DNA of 64,000 nt from Alloyangia pacifica (lineage in GTDB: Bacteria; Pseudomonadota; Alphaproteobacteria; Rhodobacterales; Rhodobacteraceae): positions 57,830 through 121,829 of the forward strand of contig NZ_JAIVKX010000020.1 in the NCBI RefSeq assembly GCF_020524285.1. The letters are read 5' to 3'. Of this stretch, positions 1-8,801 are shown piece after piece (positions within the stretch are counted from its first letter, which is position 1; each line of letters begins with the position of its first letter). Under the pieces are notes generated by a model, which was given only the letters and a program-made list of their open reading frames with translations, was not told where the DNA came from and searched no databases. The position numbers and the translations under genes were made by a program.

Positions 1-1433
1 CGTATCACCGCCGTCGCCAGCTCCGAGTTGGCCATCATGTAAGAGCCGTCCCCGACGAAGCAGATCACCTCCTTCTGGGGCGCGGCGAGCTTGATGCCCA
101 TGGCACCGGCGACCTCGTAGCCCATGCAGGAATAGCCGTATTCCATGTGATAGCCGCCCTCGGCCGCCTGCCAGAGCACCTGCAGCGCGCCCGGCATGGT
201 GCCCGCGGCGCACATCACCACGGTGTCCCTGGTCGAGACCCGCTGCACCGCGCCGATCACCTGCGCATCGGTCGGCAGCCCCGCCGCGTTCGGCGCGGCA
301 GTGACCTGCGCCACGGCGTCGTGCCAGCCCGTCCGCGACGCGGCATCGTGCCAGCCGAAGCTCTGCGCTCCCAGCCCGGCGCCCAGCTTCTCGAGCACCA
401 CCTTGGCATCGCCCACCACCGGCGCGGCGTTGTGCTTCTGCGCGTCGTAGCCGGCGAGGTTGATCGACAGCAGCTTGCGCCCCTCGGCGCCGAAGACCGT
501 CCACGATCCGGTGGTGAAATCCTGGAACCGGGTGCCGACGCCGATGATCAGATCCGCCTCGGCGGCGAGTTCGTTGGCGCAGGCAGAGCCGGTGACGCCC
601 GGTGAGCCGAAGTTCAGCGCGTGCTCCCACGAGAGCCCGCCCTTGCCCGCCTGGGTCTCCACCACCGGGATGCCGTGGCGCGTGGCGAACTCGGCCAGCA
701 CGCCCTCGGCACCCGAGTAGAGCGTACCCCCGCCCGAGACGATCAGCGGGCGCTGCGCCGCCTTGATCATCTCCAGCGCCGCCTCCAGTTCGACCGGATC
801 CGGCTCGGGCCGACGGATGCGCCAGACCTTTGGCTCGAAGAAGGCCTCGGGGTAGTCGTAGGCCTCGGCCTGCACGTCCTGACAGAAGGCCAGCGTGACC
901 GGGCCGCAGTTCGCCGGGTCGGTCATAACCCGCAGCGCCCGCGGCAGGCAGGTCAGCAGGTGCTCGGGCCGGGTGATGCGGTCGAAGTAGCGCGACACGG
1001 GGCGGAAGCAGTCGTTGGCCGAAACCGTGCCGTCGTCGAAATCCTCGATCTGCTGCAGCACCGGGTCGGGCCGGCGGTTGGCGAAGACATCGCCGCAGAT
1101 CAGCAGCAGCGGCAGCCGGTTCACATGCGCAAGCGCCGCCGCCGTCACCATGTTGGTCGAGCCCGGGCCGATCGAGGAGGTCACCGCCTGCGCCCGCCGC
1201 CGCCGCTTGGTCTTGGCATAGGCGATGGCGGCATGGGCCATGGTCTGCTCGTTCTGCCCGCGCCACGTAGGCAGCGCGTCGCCGATGCCGTGCAGCGCCT
1301 CGCCGATCCCCGCGACGTTGCCATGGCCGAAGATTGCCCAGACCCCTTCGATGAAGCGGTCGCCCTCCTCGGTCATCTGCACGGAGAGCCATTTCATCAT
1401 CGCCTGCGCGGCGGTCAGCCGAATCGTGCCCAT
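1..1433 (-). CDS. iolD: 3D-(3,5/4)-trihydroxycyclohexane-1,2-dione hydrolase IolD (3' part cut by window edge)
   Basis: Thiamine-diphosphate enzyme of myo-inositol catabolism that opens the ring of the trihydroxycyclohexanedione to 5-deoxyglucuronate. About 477 residues from the start are present, with the C-terminus beyond the left edge; the family is usually a little over 600 residues. The protein begins MGTIRLTAAQAMMKWL. It has the N-terminal TPP-enzyme region (GPGSTNMVTAAALAHVNRLP) and, at the cut edge, the cofactor-binding segment GDGSYMMANSE. It is the last visible gene of the leftward operon, 113 bases after iolC. Other iol genes such as iolE and iolB may continue to the left, which is inference. 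Confidence in family is high. Confidence 0.93.
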   Translation of the reverse strand, partial: MGTIRLTAAQAMMKWLSVQMTEEGDRFIEGVWAIFGHGNVAGIGEALHGIGDALPTWRGQNEQTMAHAAIAYAKTKRRRRAQAVTSSIGPGSTNMVTAAALAHVNRLPLLLICGDVFANRRPDPVLQQIEDFDDGTVSANDCFRPVSRYFDRITRPEHLLTCLPRALRVMTDPANCGPVTLAFCQDVQAEAYDYPEAFFEPKVWRIRRPEPDPVELEAALEMIKAAQRPLIVSGGGTLYSGAEGVLAEFATRHGIPVVETQAGKGGLSWEHALNFGSPGVTGSACANELAAEADLIIGVGTRFQDFTTGSWTVFGAEGRKLLSINLAGYDAQKHNAAPVVGDAKVVLEKLGAGLGAQSFGWHDAASRTGWHDAVAQVTAAPNAAGLPTDAQVIGAVQRVSTRDTVVMCAAGTMPGALQVLWQAAEGGYHMEYGYSCMGYEVAGAMGIKLAAPQKEVICFVGDGSYMMANSELATAVI

Positions 1434-1514
1434 CGTCGTTCCTCCCATGCGGCCGCCAGCGGCCCCTTCGTCTAGATCAAAATATCCCGGGGGTGTTCGC
1501 GCCCCGGCGCGGAC

Positions 1515-1529
1515 GGGGGCAGCGCCCCC
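1515..1529. terminator. GC hairpin between iolC and iolD
   Basis: A perfect 6-base stem (GGGGGC / GCCCCC) with a 3-base loop lies in the iolC-iolD gap. There is no T-run on either side, so this is more likely an intercistronic RNA-stabilising or attenuating hairpin than a full terminator. The rest of the 113-base gap shows nothing else recognisable. Confidence 0.3.
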
Positions 1530-1546
1530 TCCATTCCCGCCATCCT

Positions 1547-3460
1547 TCATGCTGCGTTCAGCCGGGCACCGGCGCGCGCCGCGTCCCAGACCTCGCAGAG
1601 CTTGGCGTAGCGCGCCGCCATCTGCTCAATTGCCTCGCCGTCGCTGACCGCGCCGCCCATCCAGGCCCGCGCCGCATCGCCGAAGATCGTCCGGCCGACG
1701 GCGAAGCCCTTCACCAGCTGCTGGCGCGCGGCCAGCGCGAAGCTCTCGGCCAGTTCCTGTTCCGGGGCGTCGAGACCCAGCACCACGATGCCGCGGGTGC
1801 GCGGGTCGTTCTCCTCGATCGCCGCCACCGCCTGGGCCCAGGCCGCCTCGGTCTTGAACGGCTCGAGCTTCCACCAGTCGGGGCAGACGCCGAGGGCGTA
1901 GAAGCGGCGGATCACCTGCGCCGTGGTCTCGTCGGTCACCGGCGCGACCTTCGAGGGGATCACCTCCAGCAGGAACTCCAGCCCGTTGCGCCGCGCGGCG
2001 GTGAAGAGCCGCAGCACGGTCTCTTCCTGCGCCGCCCATGTCTCGGCGTCGTCGTCGGGGTGGCAGAAGCACAGGCATTTCACCACCTGATCGCGCGGCC
2101 ATTCGGTCAACCCGCCATAGTCCGGCCCAAGGTCGGGCTCGAGCATCAGCGGCCGCGAGCCCGGCCATTCCACCGGGCGCCCGATCCACAGCCCCGTGCC
2201 CTCGGCCTCGTAAAGCGCGTCACGCCCGAGCCGCCCGTCGCAGAGGATGCCGTAGCCGCCCTTCCCGTCCGCGACCTCATGCGCGGCGCGCAGGCAGAGC
2301 TGCTTGAAGGCGCCGATCTTCTCGGGTGTCGCGCCGGTCATCTCTTCCATCTGGCTGCGGTGGTCGAAGGCGAAGACGCGCATGGTCGACCAGTCGCCCT
2401 TGCGGTTCGTCGCCCAATGCACCTGCTCGAGCGCCGCGTCGTTGCGCAGGTCCTTTCGCTTGATGCCGCGCTCGAAGAAATACTGCAGCTCCTCCCAGCT
2501 CGGGTAGGCCGGGGTGCAGCCGTGGCGCGAGACGGCGAAGGCGCCGCAGGCGTTGGCGTATTTCAGCGTGGTGGGCCAGTCCTCGCCATCGAGCCAGCCC
2601 TTCAGCAGACCCGACATGAACCCGTCGCCGGCGCCCAGCACGTTGAACACCTCGATCGGGAAGCCCGGCCCGGTCTGGCCGCCGTCGAGGCTGTCCGGGA
2701 TCGCGCCCTCGAAGGCCGTCGCCCCCATCGGTCCGCGCTTGCAGACCAGAGTCGCGTCCGAGACCTTGCGCACGTTGCGCAGCGCCTCGAGCGTGTCGGT
2801 CGAGCCGCCGGCGATGTGGAACTCCTCCTCGGTGCCGACGATCAGGTCGAAGAGGTGCAGCGTCGATTGCAGCTGCGCGGTGACCTCGGCGCTCTCGGCA
2901 AAGCGGCTCTCGCCGTCGCCGTGGCCGAGCACCCCCCAGAGGTTCGGGCGGTAGTCGATGTCGAGCGCGGTCTGGGCGCCGTGCTTCTTCGCCAGCTCCA
3001 GCGCCTTGAGCACCGCGGCCCGGGTGTTCTCGTGGCTCAGGTGTGTGCCGGTGGGCACCACGGCCCGGGCCGAGGCGATGAAGGCCTCGTCGATGTCGTC
3101 CTCGCAGAGCGCCATATCGGCGCAGTTCTCGCGGTAGAAGATCAGCGGGAACTGTTCCTGGTCGCGGATACCGAGGATGACCAGCGCGGTCAGCCGCTCG
3201 GGGTCGGTGGCCACGCCCTTCGTCTCCACGCCTTCGCGGGCGAGCTGCTCGAGGATGAAGCGGCCCATGTGCTCGTCGCCGACGCGCGAGATCAATGCCG
3301 ATTTCATCCCGAGCCGCGCGGTGCCGCAGGCGATGTTCGTGGGCGAGCCGCCGATGTATTTCTCGAAGCTGCCCATGTCCTCCAGCCGTCCGCCGATCTG
3401 CGCGCCGTAGAAATCCACGCCCGCGCGCCCGATGGTGATCACGTCCAAGGTCTTGCTCAT
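1547..3460 (-). CDS. iolC: Bifunctional 5-dehydro-2-deoxygluconokinase / DUF2090 aldolase-like protein IolC
   Basis: The 637-residue protein has two domains. Residues about 1-330 are a PfkB-family sugar kinase with the N-terminal GGSPTNIA motif and the C-terminal signature GAGDGFMSG at 276-284, where Asp279 is the expected catalytic base. Residues about 345-637 are a DUF2090 aldolase-like domain starting near MRVFAFDHRSQ. The kinase phosphorylates 2-deoxy-5-keto-gluconate. The fused domain is annotated in this family as the aldolase that would cleave the phosphorylated product (the IolJ step); this role is taken from the family, not shown here. It lies between the ABM-fold gene and iolD in one leftward operon. 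Confidence 0.92.
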   Translation of the reverse strand: MSKTLDVITIGRAGVDFYGAQIGGRLEDMGSFEKYIGGSPTNIACGTARLGMKSALISRVGDEHMGRFILEQLAREGVETKGVATDPERLTALVILGIRDQEQFPLIFYRENCADMALCEDDIDEAFIASARAVVPTGTHLSHENTRAAVLKALELAKKHGAQTALDIDYRPNLWGVLGHGDGESRFAESAEVTAQLQSTLHLFDLIVGTEEEFHIAGGSTDTLEALRNVRKVSDATLVCKRGPMGATAFEGAIPDSLDGGQTGPGFPIEVFNVLGAGDGFMSGLLKGWLDGEDWPTTLKYANACGAFAVSRHGCTPAYPSWEELQYFFERGIKRKDLRNDAALEQVHWATNRKGDWSTMRVFAFDHRSQMEEMTGATPEKIGAFKQLCLRAAHEVADGKGGYGILCDGRLGRDALYEAEGTGLWIGRPVEWPGSRPLMLEPDLGPDYGGLTEWPRDQVVKCLCFCHPDDDAETWAAQEETVLRLFTAARRNGLEFLLEVIPSKVAPVTDETTAQVIRRFYALGVCPDWWKLEPFKTEAAWAQAVAAIEENDPRTRGIVVLGLDAPEQELAESFALAARQQLVKGFAVGRTIFGDAARAWMGGAVSDGEAIEQMAARYAKLCEVWDAARAGARLNAA

Positions 3461-3483
3461 CTCGCTGTCTCCGGTCTTGCGGG

Positions 3484-3771
3484 TTAGGTGCTGGCGACGT
3501 TGATCGTCTCGAACGTCAGCCGGTCGTGGAATTGTTCGTGGTGGGCGATGAAGCGCTGCGTGTGCGCCTGGCGCATGTGGGAGGCGTGGGCAGCCTCGTC
3601 CTTCCAGCTTTCGACAAAGACCAGCCGGTCGGGGTTGTCGGTGCAGGTGTAGAAGTCATAGGCAACGCAGCCGGGCTCGGCGCGGGTCGCCGCCTGCGCC
3701 TCGGGCGCCTGCGCCAGGATCTTGTCCCGCGTGCCCGGCTGGCAGTCGATGGTGATGATGAACTTGTACAC
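3484..3771 (-). CDS. Small ABM-fold (antibiotic biosynthesis monooxygenase / YgiN-like) protein
   Basis: A 95-residue protein with the ferredoxin-like ABM pattern: an N-terminal strand (MYKFIITIDCQPGTRDKIL), a central EPGCVAYDFY segment and the VFVESWKDEAAHASHM stretch typical of YgiN-like quinol monooxygenases. The start is GTG, chosen because a purine-rich GAGAGGGGG stretch sits upstream and the next in-frame starts would remove the first strand. It lies 12 bases after the TIM-barrel gene and 23 bases before iolC, so it is translated from the iol operon. The substrate is unknown. Proteins of this fold may also act as non-oxidative isomerases, so a monooxygenase role is not assured. Confidence 0.8.
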   Translation of the reverse strand: MYKFIITIDCQPGTRDKILAQAPEAQAATRAEPGCVAYDFYTCTDNPDRLVFVESWKDEAAHASHMRQAHTQRFIAHHEQFHDRLTFETINVAST

Positions 3772-3783
3772 CTGCGCCCCCTC

Positions 3784-4725
3784 TCAGCGGATGATCGTCG
3801 CCTGGAGCGCGTCGATCGAGGAGCGGATGCCGGCCTCGGTGGACATGGTGAAATCCTCCATCTCGAGGCTCACCCAGCCGTCGTAGCCCATCATGCCGAC
3901 GACCGAGAAGAACTCCTTCCACCATTGCAGGTCGTGGCCCGCGCCCACCGCGACGTAGTTCCACGCGCGGTTGGCCACGTCGGTCACCTCCTTGAGTTCG
4001 AGGTAGCCGTTGATGTCCGCCAGCCCGCGCTCGATGCGGGTGTCCTTGCCGTGCACGTGGTGGATCGCAGGGCCGAGTGCCCGCGCCACCGCGATCGGGC
4101 AGGCGCCCTTCCAGAACAGGTGGCTGGGATCGAGGTTCATGCCGACCATATCGCCGACCTCGCTGCGCAGCCGGAACAGCGTCTCGGGGTTCCACACCAG
4201 CATCGCCGAGAAGTTCTCGAGCGCGTATTTCTCGACGCCGCAGGATTTCGCATGCGCGACGAGGTCGTGCCAGAGCGGGAAGGCCCGGTCCTCCCACTGG
4301 TAGCGGTCGCGCTCGGGCATCTCGGCGGGCCAGGACTTGGTGTAGACCAGCCAGTTCGGCACCATGTCGCCGGGCGCCGCCCCGGGCAGGCCGGACATGG
4401 TGACGATCTTCTTGACCCCGATCTCCCCGGCGAGGCGGATGGTGTCCTCCATCTCCTTGCGGTGGCGCGTGCCCATCTCGCCCGGATCGAGCGGGTTGGC
4501 CGAGCAGTTGAGCGCGGCGATCTGCAGGCCGCGGGCCTCGATCTCCTTCAGGCGCTTCTTCAGCTCGCCCTTGTCGGCAAGCAACGTCTCGGCGCGGAAA
4601 TGCGGCGCGGGCGACCAGCCGCCGCCGGTCATCTCGATGCCCTCGACGCCCAGGTCGACGCATTTGTCGAGCATGTCGGTGAAGGACAGCTCCCCCATCA
4701 CGTCGGTGCAGATGGACAGTTTCAT
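3784..4725 (-). CDS. Sugar phosphate isomerase/epimerase-family TIM-barrel protein (copy 1)
   Basis: A 313-residue AP-endonuclease-2-like TIM barrel of the IolE/IolI/xylose-isomerase-like superfamily. It starts MKLSICTDVMG, placed by a strong GGAGGAG ribosome-binding site 6 bases before the ATG. Metal-site segments expected of the fold are visible: ALEN near the middle, NLDPSHLFWKG, HVHGKDT and SLEMED near the end. It is clearly paralogous to the protein at 7842-8801 (shared GGWS.APH, TMSGLP, MPNWxV and NLDPSHL.W blocks). It pairs with the dehydrogenase just upstream. It probably isomerises, epimerises or dehydrates a keto-cyclitol or keto-sugar; which one cannot be read from sequence. Confidence 0.85.
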   Translation of the reverse strand: MKLSICTDVMGELSFTDMLDKCVDLGVEGIEMTGGGWSPAPHFRAETLLADKGELKKRLKEIEARGLQIAALNCSANPLDPGEMGTRHRKEMEDTIRLAGEIGVKKIVTMSGLPGAAPGDMVPNWLVYTKSWPAEMPERDRYQWEDRAFPLWHDLVAHAKSCGVEKYALENFSAMLVWNPETLFRLRSEVGDMVGMNLDPSHLFWKGACPIAVARALGPAIHHVHGKDTRIERGLADINGYLELKEVTDVANRAWNYVAVGAGHDLQWWKEFFSVVGMMGYDGWVSLEMEDFTMSTEAGIRSSIDALQATIIR

Positions 4726-4751
4726 TCTTTTCTCTCCTCCCGAAGAGCTGC

Positions 4752-5759
4752 TCAGGCCGCGGCGTAGAGCGCCGGCTTGTCGATCATGGTGATTTTCTCG
4801 TGGGCGCCGCTTTCCACGGCGCGCAGCGCGGCATCGGCGACCAGCGTGGCGGCATAGCCGTCCCAGGCAGAGGGGCCGGTGGCGGTGCCCTGCCCCGCGG
4901 CGACGATCCACTCGCGGAACTCCTGGTCGTAGGCCTCGATGAAGCGCTCGCGCCAATCCTCGGGAATGGTCTGGCGGATGCCGTATTGATCCGACACCAC
5001 CGTCGCCGGGCGGTTCGGCAAGGCGGCGACACCCATCTCGCAGCTCACTTCGCCGCGGATGTCGTAGCCGTAGCCGATGTTCACCGAGATCTCGACGTCG
5101 ACGATGGCCCCCGAGGCGCAGTGCAGCAGCACGATGTGCGGGTCGCGCAGCTCACCGCCGCGGGTCGAGCGGCGCGGCAGCCGCACTTCCACCCCGGTGA
5201 CCTCGTCGCTCAGCAACCAGCGCGAGATGTCCGCGTCGTGCACCAGCGTGTCGTTGAGCGGCATCTCAGAGGTGTAGAGCCCCTCGGGCACCGAGGCGTT
5301 GCGGTGGATCGACTTGTAGATCAGCGGCGTGCCCAGCGTGCCGCCGTCGATCACCGCCTTGAGCCGGCGGTAGTCGGCGTCGAAGCGGCGCATGAAGCCG
5401 ACCTGCACGAGACGGCGGCCAAAGGCGGTCTCGGCCGCCATCACCCTGAGCGCCGCCTCTTCCGAGGTAACCATGGGCTTTTCGCAGAACACCGGCTTGC
5501 CGGCCTCGATGCAGGCGAGAAGCTGCTCCTCATGGGCAGGTCCCCACGAACAGATGACCACGGCCTCGACGGTGTCCGAGGCAATCAGCGCCTCGGGCGT
5601 GTCGAAGACCTCGGCCCCTTCGGGCGCGGCGGCTTCGGCGCGATCGCGGGCGATGTCCGCCACCGCGGCGACCTCGACACCCGACAGCACCTTGGTCAGA
5701 CGGCGGATGTGGTCCTGTCCGATCATCCCCGTCCCGATAACTCCGACCTTGAGCGTCAT
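4752..5759 (-). CDS. Gfo/Idh/MocA-family dehydrogenase, inositol 2-dehydrogenase-like (copy 1)
   Basis: A 335-residue NAD(P)-dependent dehydrogenase. The Rossmann motif GTGMIG is at 9-14 and the family's catalytic EKP motif at 93-95 (FCEKPMV). The C-terminal half is the usual GFO/IDH/MocA substrate domain, with the [14 protein letters not shown] helix that carries the catalytic His. The start MTLKVGVIG was chosen because the Rossmann strand begins at once; the much longer open frame upstream belongs to shadows of other genes. It resembles the protein at 8798-9802, ending [10 protein letters not shown] against VAMIDRPEVY. The likely role is oxidation of an inositol isomer or related sugar to the keto form. 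It is inositol-dehydrogenase-like, but the substrate is not certain. Confidence 0.88.
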   Translation of the reverse strand: MTLKVGVIGTGMIGQDHIRRLTKVLSGVEVAAVADIARDRAEAAAPEGAEVFDTPEALIASDTVEAVVICSWGPAHEEQLLACIEAGKPVFCEKPMVTSEEAALRVMAAETAFGRRLVQVGFMRRFDADYRRLKAVIDGGTLGTPLIYKSIHRNASVPEGLYTSEMPLNDTLVHDADISRWLLSDEVTGVEVRLPRRSTRGGELRDPHIVLLHCASGAIVDVEISVNIGYGYDIRGEVSCEMGVAALPNRPATVVSDQYGIRQTIPEDWRERFIEAYDQEFREWIVAAGQGTATGPSAWDGYAATLVADAALRAVESGAHEKITMIDKPALYAAA

Positions 5760-5770
5760 TCTCCCGGCCC

Positions 5771-6670
5771 TCACTTGAAATGTTTGTCGATGAGGCGCTG
5801 CATCTCGGCGCGCATGAACTTGCCGGACTCGTCGGCCTTGTCCTCCCAGGCGAAGACGCAGGCGGTCATGATCCCGTCGAAGCCGATCTCGGCCAGCGTC
5901 CGGTAGAAATCGTCCCACGGCACCTCGCCCTGGCCGATGTTCAGGTGCTGGTGCACCCGCGCCTGGGTGCCCGGCGGGTTGAGGATGTAGCGCAGGCCCG
6001 AGCTGGCCTTGTGGTTGAAGGTGTCGGCGATATGCACATGCGCCAGCACGTCGGCGCATTCGCGCAGCATCGCCACGGTGTCGTCGCCGAAGTAGAAGGT
6101 GTGCGGGCAGCAGTATAGGAACTTGACCCGCGGGCTGTTGACCGTGCGGATGAGATCGACCGAGGGCTGCAGCGTCTCGACCCAATCCTCGGGGTGCGGC
6201 TCGATGTGCAGGTTGATGCCCTCGCGCTCGAAGACCGGCACCAGCTCTTCCATCGACCGCCACCAGGCGTCCTCGCAGGCCTCGATCATCGAGCCGGTGT
6301 GGCAACAGTAGCAGCTGCCCTTGTCCGGGTGCGGGCCGCGGCCGAATTCGCTGTTCATCGTGTCGACGCCCAGCTCGACGGCGATCTCGATGGCGCGCTT
6401 CCAGTGCTTGACCGCTGCCTTGCGCTCGTCCTCGTCGTTGCTGGCCCAGCGGTACATCGGCAGCAGCGTGGCGATGCCGACGTTGGCGTCGGACAGCGCC
6501 TTCTTGAAGGTCTTGATGCGGTCGGGGAAGACGCGCGGCGCCTTGAACCATTCGAGAAAGTCCCCGCGGGGGCTGAGTTCGATCCAGTCGTAACCCAGCT
6601 CTGCCACCTTGGACGGCAGCTCCTCGAGGCTCAGATGGCGGTGCATGAAGGGGTCGAGTGCGATTTTCAC
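5771..6670 (-). CDS. Sugar phosphate isomerase/epimerase-family TIM-barrel protein (copy 2)
   Basis: A 299-residue TIM-barrel protein starting [19 protein letters not shown]. Candidate metal-ligand segments are [26 protein letters not shown] and, near the end, the TACVFAWED stretch. A CYCCHTG loop and a second CC pair (FLYCCPH) are unusual for the family. It is only distantly related to the other two TIM-barrel genes of this operon. It could be an inosose isomerase/dehydratase-type enzyme (IolI/IolE-like), but no motif decides this. It ends 11 bases before the copy-1 dehydrogenase, consistent with co-translation. Confidence 0.83.
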   Translation of the reverse strand: MKIALDPFMHRHLSLEELPSKVAELGYDWIELSPRGDFLEWFKAPRVFPDRIKTFKKALSDANVGIATLLPMYRWASNDEDERKAAVKHWKRAIEIAVELGVDTMNSEFGRGPHPDKGSCYCCHTGSMIEACEDAWWRSMEELVPVFEREGINLHIEPHPEDWVETLQPSVDLIRTVNSPRVKFLYCCPHTFYFGDDTVAMLRECADVLAHVHIADTFNHKASSGLRYILNPPGTQARVHQHLNIGQGEVPWDDFYRTLAEIGFDGIMTACVFAWEDKADESGKFMRAEMQRLIDKHFK

Positions 6671-6745
6671 GGCTTGGCCTTTCCTGGATGTCTGTCCTGT
6701 GTCGCACCGGTCCTCCGTTGATCCCTGACCGGGCGCGTGTGGTGA

Positions 6746-7780
6746 CTAGGTGAGTGAGACGGAGCGCCCGCTGGTGGCGCTTTCCCGTGCCGCGTCGAGC
6801 ACGGCGAGGGTGCGGGCGCCTTGCCGGGCGGTGACCGGGGGGGCGGAGCCCTCCCGCACCGCCGCCGCGAAGGCTTCGTAGTAGTCGTGGTAGCGGCCCT
6901 GTTCCGAGGGCACCTGGCGGTGCCCTTCGGAGGTGCGCAGCACGCCCCAGTTGCTCTCGGGCTCGAAGCCCCAGCTTTCGGGGTCCGCCGCCGGGCGCTT
7001 GCCGGCAAAGATCTCCTGCGCCTGCACGTCGGTGCTCTGCGACACGAAGCTGCCCGCGCCGCCAAGCGCCCGCAGCTCGCGCAGGTTGAGGAAGTTGCAC
7101 TTGCTGGCGTTGATGTGGGAATGCGTGCCGGTCTCGTGGCGCAGCGTGATGGTGAAGCCCGCGTCGGTCGGCCCCTCGGGCAGATCGAGGTAATCCATCT
7201 GCGCGTCGACCTCCGTGACCGGGCCGAGCAGCCAGATCATCTGGTCCACCAGATGGCTGCCGAGATCGCGCAGCAGCCCGCCGGTGGGGCCGGCCTCGAG
7301 CGTCGCCGGATCGTCGAAATCCATCCGCGAATGAACGCGCCAGAGCGGGCCGAGGGTCTCGTCGCGCAACACCTTGGCCAGCGTCTGCATGTCCGCATCG
7401 TAGCGCCGGTTCTGGTAGACGCCGAGCGTGACGCCCTTTGCCTGCGCCGCAGCGTCCAGTTCCAGCGCGGCCTCGGCGCTGGGGGCGAAGGGCTTGTCGG
7501 CCACCACGTGCAGCCCGGCCTCGATGGCCTCCAGCACCAGCTCGCGGCGGGTGTGCGGCGGCGTCGAGATGGTCACCGCGTCGCAGACCCCGGCCTCGAT
7601 CATCGCGGCGAGGCTCGGGTAGACCGGCAGGCCGGGCCAATCCGCGTTGGCGGCGGCAACGGTGCCCGGCGCCCGCGCCACGATGCCCGCGAGCGCGCAG
7701 CCCTCCGCCGCGTCGATGAACGGTGCGTGAAAGTGACGCCCGCCGGTGCCGTAGCCGACAACTCCGATCCTCAGGGTCAT
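6746..7780 (-). CDS. Gfo/Idh/MocA-family oxidoreductase (copy 2)
   Basis: A 344-residue NAD(P)-dependent oxidoreductase. The Rossmann strand [14 protein letters not shown] carries an atypical glycine pattern, and the EKP motif is replaced by DKP at 95-97 (VVADKPFAP), as in several subfamilies with sugar or sugar-acid substrates. The [15 protein letters not shown] helix carries the conserved His-Asp pair of the substrate domain. It is distinct from the other two dehydrogenases here and so probably acts on a different intermediate. It is followed after 75 bases by TIM-barrel copy 2. The substrate is unknown; involvement in cyclitol or keto-sugar interconversion is inferred from the operon. Confidence 0.86.
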   Translation of the reverse strand: MTLRIGVVGYGTGGRHFHAPFIDAAEGCALAGIVARAPGTVAAANADWPGLPVYPSLAAMIEAGVCDAVTISTPPHTRRELVLEAIEAGLHVVADKPFAPSAEAALELDAAAQAKGVTLGVYQNRRYDADMQTLAKVLRDETLGPLWRVHSRMDFDDPATLEAGPTGGLLRDLGSHLVDQMIWLLGPVTEVDAQMDYLDLPEGPTDAGFTITLRHETGTHSHINASKCNFLNLRELRALGGAGSFVSQSTDVQAQEIFAGKRPAADPESWGFEPESNWGVLRTSEGHRQVPSEQGRYHDYYEAFAAAVREGSAPPVTARQGARTLAVLDAARESATSGRSVSLT

Positions 7781-7841
7781 GTGACCTCTCCTCCTCAGTC
7801 TTGCGCGCCGGCGTCTCCTCCTGCGGCGCGCGGGTCGTTCC

Positions 7842-8801
7842 TCAGATGTCCTGCGGTTTGAAATCCGAGACCGCGCGGGGCATGACCCGCTGCAGCAGCT
7901 CGACGGATTTCTCCAGCCCTTCCAGGCTGTTCAGCAGAACGTCCTCATGTTCGATCGACAGCCAGCCGTCGTAGCCGGCCATCTTCAGGCGGTAGCAGAA
8001 CTGCCGCCACCATTCCTCGCCGTGGCCGAAGCCGAGCGTGATGTAGCTCCAGCTGCGCGCCGGGATGTCCATCAGCGAGCCGGTTTCCAGCAGGCCCGAC
8101 ACGGCCTGCACCGGCGCATTCAGGAAGGTGTCCTTGGCGTGCACGTGGTAGATCGCCGCGCCAAGCGTCTCGGCGGCCACATGCGGATCCGCGCCCATCC
8201 AGATCAGATGCGACGGGTCGAGGTTGGCGCCGATCAGAGGGCCGATCTCGCCGCGCAGCTTCAGCAGCGAGGGCGCGTTGTGCACGCATTGGTTGCCATG
8301 CAGCTCGAGCGCGATGCGGCTGACGCCAGTCTCGTTTGCCAGCTCGGCGACCTCGGTCCAGAACGGCAGCAGCCGCTCTTCCCACTGATAGCGCAGGATC
8401 TCCTGCGTTTCGGGCGGCCAGGACGAGACCACCCAATTGGGCATCCGGTCGCCGGCGCAGCCCTCGGGCAGGCCGGACATGGTGCAGACGGTCTCCAGCC
8501 CCAGCTCGCCGGCGAGCCGCAGGGTGTTTTTCAGGCAGTCGCCCTGCGCCGGGTCGGTCGGGTGCAGCGGGTTGCCGTTGGCGTTGAGGCTGATGATCTC
8601 CAGCCCGCGCGCCTCGAATTCCTTGAGGTAGGCGCGGCGCTTGTCGGCGCTGGCCAGCAGATCGGCCAGGTCGAGATGCGGCGCGGTGGACCAGCCGCCG
8701 GTGGTCACCTCGATGCCCGAGACGCCCATGCGCTGCGCGTGGTCGAGCATCGCGGTAAAGCCCATGCCGCCGAGGCTGTCGGAGACGAAACCCAGTTTCA
8801 T
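7842..8801 (-). CDS. Sugar phosphate isomerase/epimerase-family TIM-barrel protein (copy 3)
   Basis: A 319-residue TIM-barrel protein starting MKLGFVSDSLGGMGF. Its ATG overlaps the stop codon of the upstream dehydrogenase by four bases (ATGA), which fixes the start and implies translational coupling. The metal-ligand blocks IALELHGNQ, NLDPSHLIWMG, HVHAKDT and SIEHED align with those of the protein at 3784-4725, so the two are paralogs from duplication of a dehydrogenase-isomerase pair. The likely reaction is isomerisation or dehydration of the keto-cyclitol made by its coupled dehydrogenase; this is inference from family and pairing. Confidence 0.86.
   Translation of the reverse strand: MKLGFVSDSLGGMGFTAMLDHAQRMGVSGIEVTTGGWSTAPHLDLADLLASADKRRAYLKEFEARGLEIISLNANGNPLHPTDPAQGDCLKNTLRLAGELGLETVCTMSGLPEGCAGDRMPNWVVSSWPPETQEILRYQWEERLLPFWTEVAELANETGVSRIALELHGNQCVHNAPSLLKLRGEIGPLIGANLDPSHLIWMGADPHVAAETLGAAIYHVHAKDTFLNAPVQAVSGLLETGSLMDIPARSWSYITLGFGHGEEWWRQFCYRLKMAGYDGWLSIEHEDVLLNSLEGLEKSVELLQRVMPRAVSDFKPQDI

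Noticed and set aside
4752..7640. Very long leftward open frame of 962 codons
   Set aside because: Only the last third is real (the dehydrogenase starting at 5759). The rest runs antiphase through two other genes and has arginine/glycine-rich shadow composition.
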